A stretch of DNA of 64,000 bases from Mesorhizobium sp. WSM4313 (GTDB lineage Bacteria; Pseudomonadota; Alphaproteobacteria; Rhizobiales; Rhizobiaceae). Positions within the stretch are counted from its first letter, which is position 1, and the number at the start of each line of letters is the position of its first letter. This document shows, piece by piece, positions 27,553-39,930 of this stretch. The position numbers were made by a program, and so were the translations under genes. Where the stretch lies: contig NZ_NSFT01000001.1 in NCBI RefSeq assembly GCF_002294725.1, positions 620,001-684,000 on the forward strand, in the 5' to 3' direction. The notes under the pieces are model-generated. The model was not told the origin of the DNA. It ran no database searches and worked only from the letters and a program-made list of their open reading frames with translations.

Positions 27553-28863
27553 ATGAGGGGTAACTTCGCGAAAATAACAAAAATCCTGTCCGCCGGCGTC
27601 GTCGCGGCTGGTCTGCTGGCTTCAGCTTCCGCCAAGGCGGCTGAAGACACGATCAAGGTCGGTATTCTCCATTCGCTGTCGGGGACCATGGCAATTTCGG
27701 AGACGACGCTGAAAGACGTCATGCTGATGCTGATCGACGAGCAAAACGCCAAGGGCGGCCTGCTCGGCAAGAAACTGGAAGCCGTGGTGGTCGATCCGGC
27801 GTCCAACTGGCCGCTCTTCGCCGAAAAGGCGCGCGAGCTGATCTCGAAGGACAAGGTCGCGGCCGTGTTCGGCTGCTGGACCTCGGTGTCGCGCAAATCG
27901 GTTCTGCCGGTGTTCTCGGAACTCGACAACATCCTGTTCTATCCCGTCCAGTATGAGGGCGAGGAGAGCGAGCGCAACGTCTTCTACACCGGTGCGGCGC
28001 CGAACCAGCAGGCTATTCCGGCCGTGGACTATCTGATGAGCGCCGATGGCGGCTCGGTGAAGCGCTGGGTGCTCGAAGGCACCGACTACGTCTATCCGCG
28101 CACCACCAACAAGATCCTCGAAGCCTATCTCAAGTCGAAGGGCGTGCCGGCCGAGGACATCATGGTCAACTACACGCCGTTCGGCTTCTCGGACTGGCAG
28201 ACCGAGGTTTCGGCGATCAAGAAATTCGGCTCGGCCGGCAAGAAGACGGCCGTGGTGTCAACCGTCAACGGCGACGCCAACGTGCCGTTCTATAAGGAGC
28301 TCGGCAACCAGGGCGTCAAGGCCGAGGACATTCCGGTCATGGCCTTCTCGGTCGGCGAGGAAGAATTGGCCGGTCTCGACACCGGGCCGCTGGTCGGCCA
28401 TCTCGCCGCCTGGAACTACTTCGAAAGCATCGACACGCCGGCGAACAAGAAGTTCATCGACGACTGGCACAAGTTCATCAAGAACGACAAGCGCACCACC
28501 AACGACCCGATGGAAGCCCACTATATCGGCTTCAACATGTGGGTGAAGGCGGTCGAGAAGGCCGGCACCACCGATCCGGACAAGGTCATCGACGCCATGG
28601 TCGGCGTTTCGGTGCCGAACCTGACCGGCGGCTATTCGACGATGATGCCCAACCACCACATCACCAAGCCGGTGCTGATCGGCGAGATCCAGGCCGACGG
28701 CCAGTTCGAGACCGTTTCGCAAACGCCCGGCCTCGTCATGGGCGACGAATGGTCCGACTACCTGCCGGATTCCAAGGACCTGATCTCCGATTGGCGCGCG
28801 CCTCTGTCCTGCGGCAACTTCAACGTCGCCACCGGAAAGTGCGGCGGCAAGGGCACCAATTAA
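27553..28863 (+). CDS. urtA: Urea ABC transporter substrate-binding protein UrtA
   Basis: This 436-residue periplasmic binding protein starts at ATG 27553; an in-frame start at 27421 lies upstream of the promoter and is rejected. A signal peptide (ITKILSAGVVAAGLLASASA) ends near AKAAED. The family features IKVGILHSLSGTMAISETTL, VFGCWTSVSRKSVLPVFSEL and LLFYPVQYEGEE-like residues (NILFYPVQYEGEE) identify the urea/short-chain amide receptor rather than a branched-chain amino acid one. It is the first gene of urtABCDE, behind a sigma-54 promoter. Confidence 0.95.
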   Translation: MRGNFAKITKILSAGVVAAGLLASASAKAAEDTIKVGILHSLSGTMAISETTLKDVMLMLIDEQNAKGGLLGKKLEAVVVDPASNWPLFAEKARELISKDKVAAVFGCWTSVSRKSVLPVFSELDNILFYPVQYEGEESERNVFYTGAAPNQQAIPAVDYLMSADGGSVKRWVLEGTDYVYPRTTNKILEAYLKSKGVPAEDIMVNYTPFGFSDWQTEVSAIKKFGSAGKKTAVVSTVNGDANVPFYKELGNQGVKAEDIPVMAFSVGEEELAGLDTGPLVGHLAAWNYFESIDTPANKKFIDDWHKFIKNDKRTTNDPMEAHYIGFNMWVKAVEKAGTTDPDKVIDAMVGVSVPNLTGGYSTMMPNHHITKPVLIGEIQADGQFETVSQTPGLVMGDEWSDYLPDSKDLISDWRAPLSCGNFNVATGKCGGKGTN

Positions 28864-28887
28864 TCCCGGTCCGTGATCCCAGGTCTG

Positions 28888-28952
28888 TCGGATCGCGGAG
28901 TGGCCCCGCGATCCGAGACCGCCGCCCGGGCAGGTTCCTGACCCGCCCGGGC
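28888..28952 (+). promoter_or_regulatory. Twin GC-rich hairpins between urtA and urtB
   Basis: An 11-bp perfect stem (28888-28898 with 28906-28916) is followed by an 8-bp stem GCCCGGGC (28924-28931 with 28945-28952). There is no T run. In ABC operons such structures commonly protect the binding-protein mRNA or reduce read-through to downstream genes. Confidence 0.55.
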
Positions 28953-28970
28953 AAGATCCCTGAAACCTAG

Positions 28971-29024
28971 TTTTGCGCAATTCCGGACGGAAAACCGCTT
29001 CACACTTTTCCTGGAATTGTTTGA
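28971..29024. repeat. Palindromic intergenic element, second copy
   Basis: CAATTCCGGACGGAAAACCG and, further on, TTTTCCTGGAATTG form an imperfect palindrome. The same bases recur at 4757-4797. This copy lacks the left hairpin half and lies just before the urtB start codon. Confidence 0.65.
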
Positions 29025-29045
29025 GAAAGCTGCTTGAAAACGACG

Positions 29046-30662
29046 ATGCTGCTGCTGCGCGCAATCGGTCTGATGTTGCTGCTGACGATGGCTGGACTGA
29101 CGCCGTCGAAGGCGGCTGAGGCCGACCTTCGCGCATCGATCGGCAAATTCGCAGCTGCAACCGGCTTCTCGGCTACCGAGGCCGTCGTGCGCGAGCTTGC
29201 CGCGAGCGGCGATCCCGCCGTCGAGCGGCCGCTTTCGGCGCTGGCCGACGGCAATCTCTACATCCGCAAGGCCGATTCCCAGGTTTTTGTCGGCAAGGAG
29301 AGCGGCGACAGCATCGAGCTGCTCGATCCGCTGAGCGGCGAGAACGCCGCCGAAGCGGCCAAGGCCGACCTCACCAAGATCAAGGTCAATAACGGGCTGC
29401 GTCGTGTCATCCGCGACGCGCTGGGCACGCTGACCTTGCGCGCCAAGGACGCAAGCGTGCGTCTTGCCGCGGCAATGACGATGTTCAAGACGCCCGATGC
29501 GGCGAACATCGGGCCGCTGGATGCCGCAATCGCCGCCGAAATCGATCCCGGCGTCAAGGCCCTGTTCGAGCAGGCGCGCGCGGCATCGGTTCTGGTTTCC
29601 GACAAGCCCGAAGCCGATAAGCTCGCGGCGATCTCGGTCGTCGCCGCGCGTGGTGATCGCGACGCGCTCTCGCTGCTCACCTCAGTTGAGGCGAACGCCG
29701 AGGGCGCGGTCAAGGAGGCGGCAGCCGCCGCGATCGGCAAGATCAACTCCAAGCTGGCTTTGTGGGATGCGGGCCAGAACATCTGGTACGGCATTTCGCT
29801 GGGATCGGTGCTGCTGCTTGCGGCGATCGGGCTTGCCATCACCTTCGGCGTCATGGGCGTCATCAACATGGCGCATGGCGAGATGGTGATGCTTGGCGCC
29901 TACACCACCTTCGTCGTCCAGCAAGTTATCCGCACCTCGTTTCCGGGCCTGTTCGACTGGTCGCTGGTGATCGCGCTGCCGCTCGCCTTCCTTGTCGCGG
30001 GGCTGGTCGGCCTTGCAATCGAACGCGGCATCATCCGCTTCCTCTATGGCCGCCCGCTCGAAACGCTTCTGGCCACCTGGGGCGTCTCGCTGGTCCTGCA
30101 GCAGGCGGTGCGCACCATCTTCGGGCCGACCAACCAGGAGGTCGGCAATCCGTCCTGGATGTCGGGTTCGTTCGATGTCGGCCAGCTGGCCATCACCTGG
30201 AACCGGCTGTGGATCCTGGCGTTCGCGCTCGCCGTGTTCGGTGTGTTGCTCTACGTCATGAAGCGCACGCCCTGGGGGCTGCAGATGCGCGCCGTCACCG
30301 CCAACCGCCGCATGGCTGCCTCGATGGGCATCAGGACGCCATGGGTCGACGCGCTGACCTTTGCGTTGGGCTCGGGCATCGCCGGGATCGCGGGCGTGGC
30401 GCTCAGCCAGATCGACAATGTCTCGCCCAATCTCGGCCGCGGCTACATCATCGACAGTTTCATGGTCGTGGTCTTCGGCGGCGTCGGCAATCTGTGGGGG
30501 ACGCTGGTCGGCGCCTTCTCGCTCGGCATCGTCAACAAGTTCCTCGAGCCCTATGCCGGCGCGGTGCTCGGCAAGATCGTCGTTCTGGTGCTGATCATCC
30601 TGTTCATCCAGAAGCGCCCGCGCGGCTTGTTCGCGCTGAAGGGCAGGGCAGTGGAAGCATGA
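29046..30662 (+). CDS. urtB: Urea ABC transporter permease UrtB
   Basis: From ATG 29046 it is 538 residues (a TTG at 29034 would add four). A signal-type segment is followed by a periplasmic helical-repeat region of about 220 residues (PLSALADGNLYIRKADSQVF and so on), which distinguishes UrtB from LivH. The permease domain then begins near LWDAGQNIWYGISLGSVLLL. The motif ITFGVMGVINMAHGEMVMLG is typical of the branched-chain amino acid/urea permease family. The urtC start overlaps its stop by 4 bp. Confidence 0.94.
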   Translation: MLLLRAIGLMLLLTMAGLTPSKAAEADLRASIGKFAAATGFSATEAVVRELAASGDPAVERPLSALADGNLYIRKADSQVFVGKESGDSIELLDPLSGENAAEAAKADLTKIKVNNGLRRVIRDALGTLTLRAKDASVRLAAAMTMFKTPDAANIGPLDAAIAAEIDPGVKALFEQARAASVLVSDKPEADKLAAISVVAARGDRDALSLLTSVEANAEGAVKEAAAAAIGKINSKLALWDAGQNIWYGISLGSVLLLAAIGLAITFGVMGVINMAHGEMVMLGAYTTFVVQQVIRTSFPGLFDWSLVIALPLAFLVAGLVGLAIERGIIRFLYGRPLETLLATWGVSLVLQQAVRTIFGPTNQEVGNPSWMSGSFDVGQLAITWNRLWILAFALAVFGVLLYVMKRTPWGLQMRAVTANRRMAASMGIRTPWVDALTFALGSGIAGIAGVALSQIDNVSPNLGRGYIIDSFMVVVFGGVGNLWGTLVGAFSLGIVNKFLEPYAGAVLGKIVVLVLIILFIQKRPRGLFALKGRAVEA

Positions 30663-31882
30663 TCGCGCAGCGCTTCCTTTCCGCCGATCGCCGCATCGGC
30701 ATTGCCATCTTCGTCCTGCTGGCCGCCGCCATCATCGTGCCCCTGCTCGACCTGGCGGTCTCGCCGCAAAGCGCCTTCTACATCCCGCCTTACATCGTGG
30801 CGCTGATTGGCAAATATCTCTGCTACGCGCTGCTGGCGCTGGCGCTCGACCTGGTCTGGGGCTATTGCGGCATTCTTTCGCTCGGCCACGGCGCCTTCTT
30901 CGCGCTTGGCGGCTATGCGATGGGCATGTATCTGATGCGCCAGATCGGCTCGCGCGGCGTCTACGGCAATCCGATCCTGCCGGACTTCATGGTGTTCCTG
31001 AACTACAAGCAGCTGCCCTGGTTCTGGTACGGCTTCGATCATTTCTGGTTCGCGGCGCTCATGGTGCTGGCCGTGCCCGGCCTGCTCGCCTTCGTCTTCG
31101 GCTGGTTCGCCTTCCGCAGCCGTGTCACCGGCGTCTATCTTTCGATCATCACCCAGGCGATGACATATGCGCTGCTGCTCGCCTTCTTCCGCAACGACAT
31201 GGGTTTTGGCGGCAACAACGGCCTGACCGATTTCAAGGATATACTCGGCTTCAGCGTCCAGGCCGACGCCACGCGCTCGGCGCTGTTTGCGGCTAGCGCC
31301 GTGACGCTGGCGCTCGCCGTCTTCGTTACCGCTGCGATCGTGCGCTCCAAATACGGCAAGCTCCTGATGGCGGTGCGCGACGCCGAAAGCCGCACCCGTT
31401 TCCTCGGCTGGCGGGCGGAGAACGTCAAGCTGTTCGCCTTCACGGTCTCGGCTATCATGGCCGGCATCGCCGGCGCGCTTTACGTGCCGCAGGTCGGCAT
31501 CATCAATCCCGGCGAATTCGAGCCGTCCAACTCGATCGAGGTGGTGATCTGGACCGCTGTCGGCGGGCGCGGCACCATTGTTGGCCCGATCCTCGGCGCG
31601 CTGCTGGTCAACGCCGGCAAATCCTGGTTCACCGGCGTGCTGCCGGAATTCTGGCTGTTCGCCCTGGGCGGCCTGTTCGTCGCCGTCACGCTGCTTTTGC
31701 CCAAGGGCATCGTCGGCATGTGGGATGCCTGGCGCAGCCAGGCCAAGGCGCTGCGGTCAGCTTCGCTTGCGGCGGAGGCCGGCGCCGATCCGCAGGCGCC
31801 GGAGCCGAAGATCGTGCGCTCGGCGGCGACGACGCCCGGCGCCTGGTCTGCCACCGGCGCCGAGCCGCAGCCGGCGGAGTGA
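30659..31882 (+). CDS. urtC: Urea ABC transporter permease UrtC
   Basis: This 407-residue LivM-type permease overlaps urtB by ATGA. The elements GYCGILSLGHGAFFALGGYA and GGRGTIVGPILGALLVNAGK are typical. It has about ten membrane segments and a C-terminal cytoplasmic tail of roughly 50 residues, rich in Ala, Pro and Glu, that is longer than in LivM. It pairs with UrtB to form the pore. Confidence 0.94.
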   Translation: MIAQRFLSADRRIGIAIFVLLAAAIIVPLLDLAVSPQSAFYIPPYIVALIGKYLCYALLALALDLVWGYCGILSLGHGAFFALGGYAMGMYLMRQIGSRGVYGNPILPDFMVFLNYKQLPWFWYGFDHFWFAALMVLAVPGLLAFVFGWFAFRSRVTGVYLSIITQAMTYALLLAFFRNDMGFGGNNGLTDFKDILGFSVQADATRSALFAASAVTLALAVFVTAAIVRSKYGKLLMAVRDAESRTRFLGWRAENVKLFAFTVSAIMAGIAGALYVPQVGIINPGEFEPSNSIEVVIWTAVGGRGTIVGPILGALLVNAGKSWFTGVLPEFWLFALGGLFVAVTLLLPKGIVGMWDAWRSQAKALRSASLAAEAGADPQAPEPKIVRSAATTPGAWSATGAEPQPAE

Positions 31883-31888
31883 ACGATC

Positions 31889-32635
31889 ATGAGCAAGTCG
31901 AACACCATCCTTTATCTCGACGGCGTCTCGGTTTCCTTCGATGGCTTTCGCGCTATCAACAACCTGTCGCTGGTGCTCGACAAGGGCGAAATGCGCGCGA
32001 TCATCGGGCCCAACGGCGCCGGCAAGACAACGATGATGGACATCGTCACCGGCAAGACGCGGCCGGACGAGGGCGAGGTGTTCTTCGACGGCGAGGTGGA
32101 TCTCACGCGGCATGACGAGGCCGAGATCGCCATGATGGGCATTGGCCGCAAGTTCCAAAAGCCGACCGTCTTCGAGAGCCACAGCGTCGAGGACAATCTC
32201 ATGCTGGCGCTAAAAGGGCCGCGCTCGATCTTTCCCGCGCTGTTCCATCGCCGTTCGGCGGCCGAGACGCGGCGCATCGACGATATCCTCGGCATCATCC
32301 GTCTCGGCGACAAGCGCGGCGAGCTCGCCGCCAATCTCAGCCATGGCCAGAAGCAGTGGCTGGAGATCGGCATGCTCCTGGCGCAGGACCCAAAGCTTTT
32401 GCTCGTCGACGAGCCTGTCGCCGGCATGACCGATGCGGAAACCGAGGAGACCGCGCGTCTGCTCAAGGACATCGCCCGCGACCATTCGGTGATCGTCGTC
32501 GAGCACGACATGCATTTCGTGCGCGAGCTCGGCATCAAGGTCACCTGCCTGCACGAGGGCTCGGTGCTGTCGGAAGGCACGCTCGATTTCGTTTCGGCCG
32601 ACGAGCGCGTCGTCGAAGTCTATCTGGGGCGGTGA
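31889..32635 (+). CDS. urtD: Urea ABC transporter ATPase UrtD
   Basis: This 248-residue ATPase starts 6 bp after urtC. Walker A is GPNGAGKTT, the signature is LSHGQKQWLEIG (the HGQ variant seen in UrtD), and Walker B is LLLVDEPVAGMTD, with the family DEPVAGM. The His switch is VVEHDMHFVRELG. It is the LivG-type member of the pair. Confidence 0.94.
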   Translation: MSKSNTILYLDGVSVSFDGFRAINNLSLVLDKGEMRAIIGPNGAGKTTMMDIVTGKTRPDEGEVFFDGEVDLTRHDEAEIAMMGIGRKFQKPTVFESHSVEDNLMLALKGPRSIFPALFHRRSAAETRRIDDILGIIRLGDKRGELAANLSHGQKQWLEIGMLLAQDPKLLLVDEPVAGMTDAETEETARLLKDIARDHSVIVVEHDMHFVRELGIKVTCLHEGSVLSEGTLDFVSADERVVEVYLGR

Positions 32636-32705
32636 GCATGGTCTGGCGGGTTCCCTTCCACCGTTTCGATTTCGCTTTCCTGAAGCGCTGGAGAAGGGGC
32701 TGACC

Positions 32706-33401
32706 ATGCTCGAGGTCTCCAATGCCACGCTGCATTACGGCGCTGCCCAAGCGCTCCGTGGCGTTTCGCTGAAAGCCGACGCCGGCAAGATCACCTGCGT
32801 GCTCGGCCGCAATGGCGTCGGCAAGACAAGTTTGATGAGATCGATCGTCGGCCATCACCGGCTGACGAGCGGAAGCGTTGCCTTCGAGGGGAAGGCGCTC
32901 GACCGGAGCGCGGCGTATGATCGCGCCCGGTCGGGCATCGCATTCGTGCCGCAGGGCAGGGAAGTCTTTCCGCTGCTCACGGTGCGCGAAAACCTGGAGT
33001 CCGGCTTCGCGCCGTTGAGGCGCGCCGACCGCAACATTCCGGCCTATGTCTTCGAGCTGTTTCCGGTCTTGAAGCAGATGCTCGGCCGCCGCGGCGGCGA
33101 TCTCTCCGGCGGCCAGCAGCAGCAACTTGCCATCGGCCGCGCGCTGGTGATGCGGCCCAAGCTCCTGGTGCTCGATGAGCCGACCGAAGGTATCCAGCCG
33201 TCCATCATCAAGGATATCGGCCGCGCCATCCGGTATCTCCGCGACCAGGCGGGGATTGCCGTGCTTCTGGTCGAGCAATATCTCGACTTCTGCCGGGAAC
33301 TTGCCGACGAGGTCAACATCATGGATCGGGGCCAGATCGTGCATACCGGTCCTGCAGAAGACCTCGACCGGGCGGATGTGCGGAAGTTTCTGACAGTCTA
33401 G
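32706..33401 (+). CDS. urtE: Urea ABC transporter ATPase UrtE
   Basis: This 231-residue LivF-type ATPase has Walker A GRNGVGKTSLMR, signature LSGGQQQQLAIGRAL and Walker B LLVLDEPTEGIQPSII. The ribosome-binding site is GGAGAAGGGG before ATG 32706. The 70-bp gap after urtD holds only a 21-codon frame of doubtful meaning. Urease genes do not follow in this window. Confidence 0.94.
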   Translation: MLEVSNATLHYGAAQALRGVSLKADAGKITCVLGRNGVGKTSLMRSIVGHHRLTSGSVAFEGKALDRSAAYDRARSGIAFVPQGREVFPLLTVRENLESGFAPLRRADRNIPAYVFELFPVLKQMLGRRGGDLSGGQQQQLAIGRALVMRPKLLVLDEPTEGIQPSIIKDIGRAIRYLRDQAGIAVLLVEQYLDFCRELADEVNIMDRGQIVHTGPAEDLDRADVRKFLTV

Positions 33402-33666
33402 AATCGTTTGCTCGACTTCGGTCGACATCGCGAGGCGGCAGCAACCCCACCATTTCTCTCCGCTGGCCAGGCCGAGCTCTGGCGCGTTGAATACCGCATG
33501 CTAGTCTTTTCTTGGTCCTGGTGAGTCGGCCGCTTTCCGTATCAGTTGCGAATGAGGGGGAAGGCGCGGACTCCGTCCGCAAGTTCCACGCAAGCCAATC
33601 CACCTAGCTTTCCCCGCAGTGATTGTCGGTCAATGCGTCCAAAAAGAATCTTGCCAGGGGACGGCG

Positions 33667-33843
33667 ATGGAACGTTTTGTCGAGGACTACCAAAAGCGGC
33701 GCCTCACCGAGCGCGTCGACATCATGACCGCGATCAACATCCTGATGTCGCAAGGCTATGACGAAGATCATCTCCTGGATGAGATCACCAAGGTTTTCTA
33801 CGTCGACCTCGACGCCTTCAACGAAGTGATCTCACACCATTGA
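33667..33843 (+). CDS. Small acidic protein, unknown function
   Basis: This 58-residue protein starts at ATG 33667 after AGGGGACGGCG. It reads MERFVEDYQKRRLTERVDIM and ends NEVISHH. It is helical and acidic with no cysteines. The segment INILMSQGYDEDHLLDEITK looks like two short helices and could mediate protein contacts. The frame shows normal GC3 bias, and similar small proteins occur in rhizobia as far as I recall. No function can be offered. Confidence 0.65.
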   Translation: MERFVEDYQKRRLTERVDIMTAINILMSQGYDEDHLLDEITKVFYVDLDAFNEVISHH

Positions 33844-33865
33844 GAGTTTGCACGCGGCGCTAAAC

Positions 33866-35011
33866 TCAACCGGCGCGGCGAAAATCCAGGACGCAGTTGC
33901 GGCCGCCGCGCTTGGCGGCATAGAGCGCCTTGTCGGCGGCGCTGAGCACTTTGTCGAAGCTCATGCCATCCCTGCTGCCAAATGCGAAGCCCGCGCTGAC
34001 CGTGCAGCGCAGCGGTCCGGTCTCGGTCTCGACCGTGCGCGCGGCGAACGCGGCCCGGACGCGTTCGGCCGTCGCCTCGGCTGTCTCGGGCAAAGTGCGC
34101 TTCAACACCATGGCAAATTCCTCGCCACCCATGCGGGCGACGGAGTCGTCCGGGCGAAGGTCGGCGGAAAGCACTTGGGCAAAGACCTTCAGCACCTCGT
34201 CGCCGGCGGCGTGGCCGAATTGGTCGTTGATCGCCTTGAAGCCGTCGAGGTCGAACACCACCACCGCCGTGAAAGCGCTGACCGGCGTCTTGCCGTGCAG
34301 GTCGAACAACGCGCGACGGTTGAGCAGCCCGGTCAGCACGTCGGTTTCGGCCTCATACTTGTGGTGGCGCGCGAGCCGCCCCTGGTTGAGCGCCAGCGAC
34401 AGCGCGCCGATGCCGGTCATCGAGGCGATGACGATGACCAAGCTCAGATCCTCCGCCCAGTTGCTCGGCGCGTGGCCGAGGATGAGCTTGCCGTCCCAAG
34501 CCAGCACGGCCGCGCAAAGCACGAAGGAAACAGCGGTCAAAGAATAGAGCAGCGCCACGCCCACGAGTTGCGCCGGTGCCTCCTCGCGACCCTTCCAATA
34601 TTCATGCGCGGTGCCGAATAGGAGCAGCGCGGCAAGGAAATTCTCAAGCATGAAGCCCAGACCGTCATAGCCGAGCGCCATTGGCGGTAACGCCAGCGCA
34701 AAGGAGATGGCAGTGCCAAGCGTGATGCGCGGCAGCGGCGAGCGGCCGGTCCGGAACTGGTGGGCGGCGCCCAGCATCACCGAGAAGCCGAACAGCAGCA
34801 GCGCCAGCGCCAGGATGCCGAGGGCTGTTCCGGGCGCATCGATATAGGCGTCATAGACAAAAACCTCCGCCACCACCACCAGCACGCTGGTCGCCCAGGT
34901 CAGCAGGAACCTGTCGGAACGGGCGGTCAGCCAGGTTCCGAACAGGGTGAGGCTGAGGCAGGCGGCGGAGAAGCCGACGGCCAGAAGCAATGAGTTGTAG
35001 TCGAGCAGCAT
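33866..35011 (-). CDS. Membrane-bound diguanylate cyclase (GGDEF domain)
   Basis: From ATG 35011 (MLLDYNSLLLAVGFSAACLS) it is 381 residues. Six or more hydrophobic segments form an N-terminal membrane sensor (about residues 1-200). The GGDEF domain follows, with ETDVLTGLLNRRALF and the active-site form MGGEEF, so cyclase activity making cyclic di-GMP is expected. I see no RxxD inhibitory site immediately before it: the residues are DDSVARMGGEEF. There is no EAL domain. It probably acts alone at the membrane. Confidence 0.9.
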   Translation of the reverse strand: MLLDYNSLLLAVGFSAACLSLTLFGTWLTARSDRFLLTWATSVLVVVAEVFVYDAYIDAPGTALGILALALLLFGFSVMLGAAHQFRTGRSPLPRITLGTAISFALALPPMALGYDGLGFMLENFLAALLLFGTAHEYWKGREEAPAQLVGVALLYSLTAVSFVLCAAVLAWDGKLILGHAPSNWAEDLSLVIVIASMTGIGALSLALNQGRLARHHKYEAETDVLTGLLNRRALFDLHGKTPVSAFTAVVVFDLDGFKAINDQFGHAAGDEVLKVFAQVLSADLRPDDSVARMGGEEFAMVLKRTLPETAEATAERVRAAFAARTVETETGPLRCTVSAGFAFGSRDGMSFDKVLSAADKALYAAKRGGRNCVLDFRRAG

Positions 35012-35124
35012 GCACCCGTCCTTGCCGCCGCCGGGCTTCCGCAACCTGACGTAGGTCCATTAGTGCAGTAAGGAAGTATCGATTACGTTACGATAGGCAG
35101 TGAAGATGCCATAATTCCGCGGCG

Positions 35125-35382
35125 TCAGAGGACCGCCACCAACAACAGCAGGATGATGCCGACTCCCATCATCAGCAGACCCGGCCAGTTCTGCGACAGG
35201 CCGAGGAAACCGAGGCCGCGCCGGCGTGGCTCAAGCGTCGGGCCAGGCGTTGTAAGGTTTGGCACCGGGCGATCCGAGGCTGCAGCTGCCGGATCGCTAA
35301 GTTTCCCGCGCCTGAGGACCGCGCCGGCCATGTACACGATGCCGGCGACAATGAGCAATGCCCCGATGAGGATGACGGCCAT
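35125..35382 (-). CDS. Small two-span membrane protein
   Basis: This 85-residue protein starts at ATG 35382. It has a hydrophobic N-terminus (AVILIGALLIVAGIVYMAGA), a central Pro/Arg-rich linker (TTPGPTLEPRRRGLGFLG) and a C-terminal hydrophobic segment (GLLMMGVGIILLLLVAVL). Both ends would insert in the inner membrane with the linker between them. No family was recognised. It is transcribed in the same direction as the GGDEF and DUF72 genes but is not tightly spaced with them. Confidence 0.68.
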   Translation of the reverse strand: MAVILIGALLIVAGIVYMAGAVLRRGKLSDPAAAASDRPVPNLTTPGPTLEPRRRGLGFLGLSQNWPGLLMMGVGIILLLLVAVL

Positions 35383-35523
35383 ATCACCTCGCTTTCTTTG
35401 GGCTCCCCGATACCGGTGCCTGGGCCGTGGTTCCGCGAAAGCTCAACCGCTGTGAAAACCGGCTCCCGGCGAGAAAGGCAAAACGGTCAAGATGCCCCGC
35501 AAGTTCCGACGGAGCTCGCCCCT

Positions 35524-36327
35524 TCAATCGGTCACCCGCTTCATCAGCGCCATGGCGCCGAAAGGGGCGCGCACCTTGCCCTCGGTGATGAAGTAGACAA
35601 ACACGTCGCGCGGCTTGACCGGCGCATCGGTCTTGGGATCGGCGCGCGGCAGGTCGGCGGGCTGCTTGCCTTGCGCCCATGTCTTCACGCGTCCCGCCCA
35701 TTCGTCGAGGCCTTTCGGCGTGTAGCAGTCGGGGTTGTCGTCGCTGCCGGTCTGCAGCCGCGCATAGACGAAGTCGCCGGTTACATCGGCGATCGCCGGA
35801 TATTTTGCGTGATCGGCATAGACGATCGCGGCGTTGTATTTTCGGGCGAGCGCTGGAAACTCCGGCACGACGAAGCTGTCGTGGCGCACCTCCAGCGCGT
35901 GACGCAGAGGCACACCGTCCTGCTTCTCGGGCAGCAGCTTCAGGAAGGCTTCGAAATCGTCCGCGTCGAATTTCTTGGTCGGCGCGAACTGCCACAGAAT
36001 CGGGCCGAGCTTTTCGCCGAGCGCGGCAACGCCGGAGCCCAGGAAGCGCATCATCGATTCGCCGGCCTCGCCGAGCACCCTCCGGTTGGTGACGAAGCGG
36101 TTGCCTTTGAGCGAGAAGACGAAACCCTCCGGCGCTTCGTTGGCCCACTTGGCGAAAGTCGGTTCCTTGAAGCTGGAATAATAAGTGCCGTTGACCTCGA
36201 TGGTCGGGACCTGCCGGCTGGCGTAGTGGAGTTGCTTGGCCTTGGCGAGCTTGTCCGGGTAGAAGGAGGTGTCCCAAGGCTCGAAAGTCCAGCCGCCCAT
36301 GCCGGAGCGGATTTTTCCTTGGCTCAT
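35524..36327 (-). CDS. DUF72 family protein
   Basis: From ATG 36327 it is 267 residues. The TIM-barrel DUF72 (YecE) family is shown by GMGGWTFEPWDTSFYPDKLA, VEVNGTYYSSF-like residues (IEVNGTYYSSFKEPTFAKWA) and GFVFSLKGNRFVTNR near the N-terminus. The C-terminal strand DVFVYFITEGKVRAPFGAMA is also typical. The family is widespread and its biochemical role is not established. The start of this gene lies 26 bp after the end of the acetyltransferase gene. Confidence 0.88.
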   Translation of the reverse strand: MSQGKIRSGMGGWTFEPWDTSFYPDKLAKAKQLHYASRQVPTIEVNGTYYSSFKEPTFAKWANEAPEGFVFSLKGNRFVTNRRVLGEAGESMMRFLGSGVAALGEKLGPILWQFAPTKKFDADDFEAFLKLLPEKQDGVPLRHALEVRHDSFVVPEFPALARKYNAAIVYADHAKYPAIADVTGDFVYARLQTGSDDNPDCYTPKGLDEWAGRVKTWAQGKQPADLPRADPKTDAPVKPRDVFVYFITEGKVRAPFGAMALMKRVTD

Positions 36328-36353
36328 TATCGTCCTCCTCTGTTCAAATGTGA

Positions 36354-36818
36354 TCAGGCGGCTCGGTCGACCGACTTCATCATGTCGACCAGGGTCCATC
36401 CTGGCCGGTGTGGGTTGGCGCGGCGACCCGTTTCCCGATAGCCGTAGGCGGAATAGAGCGCGATGTTCCGCTCCATCCGCGAATTGGTGTAAAGCCGCAC
36501 CTCCGGTACGGCCCACAACCGCGCCTGCTCGTCGGCGAAGTTGAGCAGTTTGATGCCGAGTTTTTTACCTTGGAAGGCCGGCGCGACGGCGACGCTGAAG
36601 ATCATGGCGTGGTCGGGATGCCGTTCGAGGACGATCAGCCCGGCCAGTCCTCCGTCCTCTTCGAGCAGCCAGACCTCGCCGCGCTCGATGCGCGGCGCGT
36701 AGTCTTCCGTCACCGGAATCGGCGGGGCGCCGAACAGAGCGGTGTAGGGCGCATAGGCGGCCGTCGTCACCGCGGCAACGGCCGGAAGATCACCGGAAAG
36801 CGCTCTTCTAATTGTCAT
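36354..36818 (-). CDS. GNAT family N-acetyltransferase
   Basis: This 154-residue protein starts with MTIRRALSGDLPAVAAVTTA. The acetyl-CoA binding pyrophosphate loop is in VAVAPAFQGKKLGIKLLNFA (the usual Q/RxxGxG/A pattern appears as QGKKLG). The C-terminal LYTNSRMERNIALYSAYGYR is the conserved end of RimI-like GNATs. The acceptor substrate is unknown. It is probably co-transcribed with the DUF72 gene 26 bp downstream. Confidence 0.87.
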   Translation of the reverse strand: MTIRRALSGDLPAVAAVTTAAYAPYTALFGAPPIPVTEDYAPRIERGEVWLLEEDGGLAGLIVLERHPDHAMIFSVAVAPAFQGKKLGIKLLNFADEQARLWAVPEVRLYTNSRMERNIALYSAYGYRETGRRANPHRPGWTLVDMMKSVDRAA

Positions 36819-36846
36819 TCAAGCGCCCTTCCGACGAAATGCGCGC

Positions 36847-39768
<2,922 letters not shown>

Positions 39769-39930
39769 CGCCGGTCGCCGCCTCAGATCTGGAATTTGCT
39801 GGATTGGCGGGATTGTCCCGGCCATCCCCTATGTAGGTATTTTCACCGCCACGTCGAGAGACGCCACAATCTCGACGGGACAAGCCGATCATGGGTTTAA
39901 CCGTCTTTCGCGCGACCGGGCAAGCGGAAA

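Noticed and set aside
32638..32703. 21-codon frame between urtD and urtE (MVWRVPFHRFDFAFLKRWRR)
   Set aside because: It is too short to judge, has only a G-rich stretch before it, and is not part of known urt operons. It may be a leader for urtE but there is no evidence.
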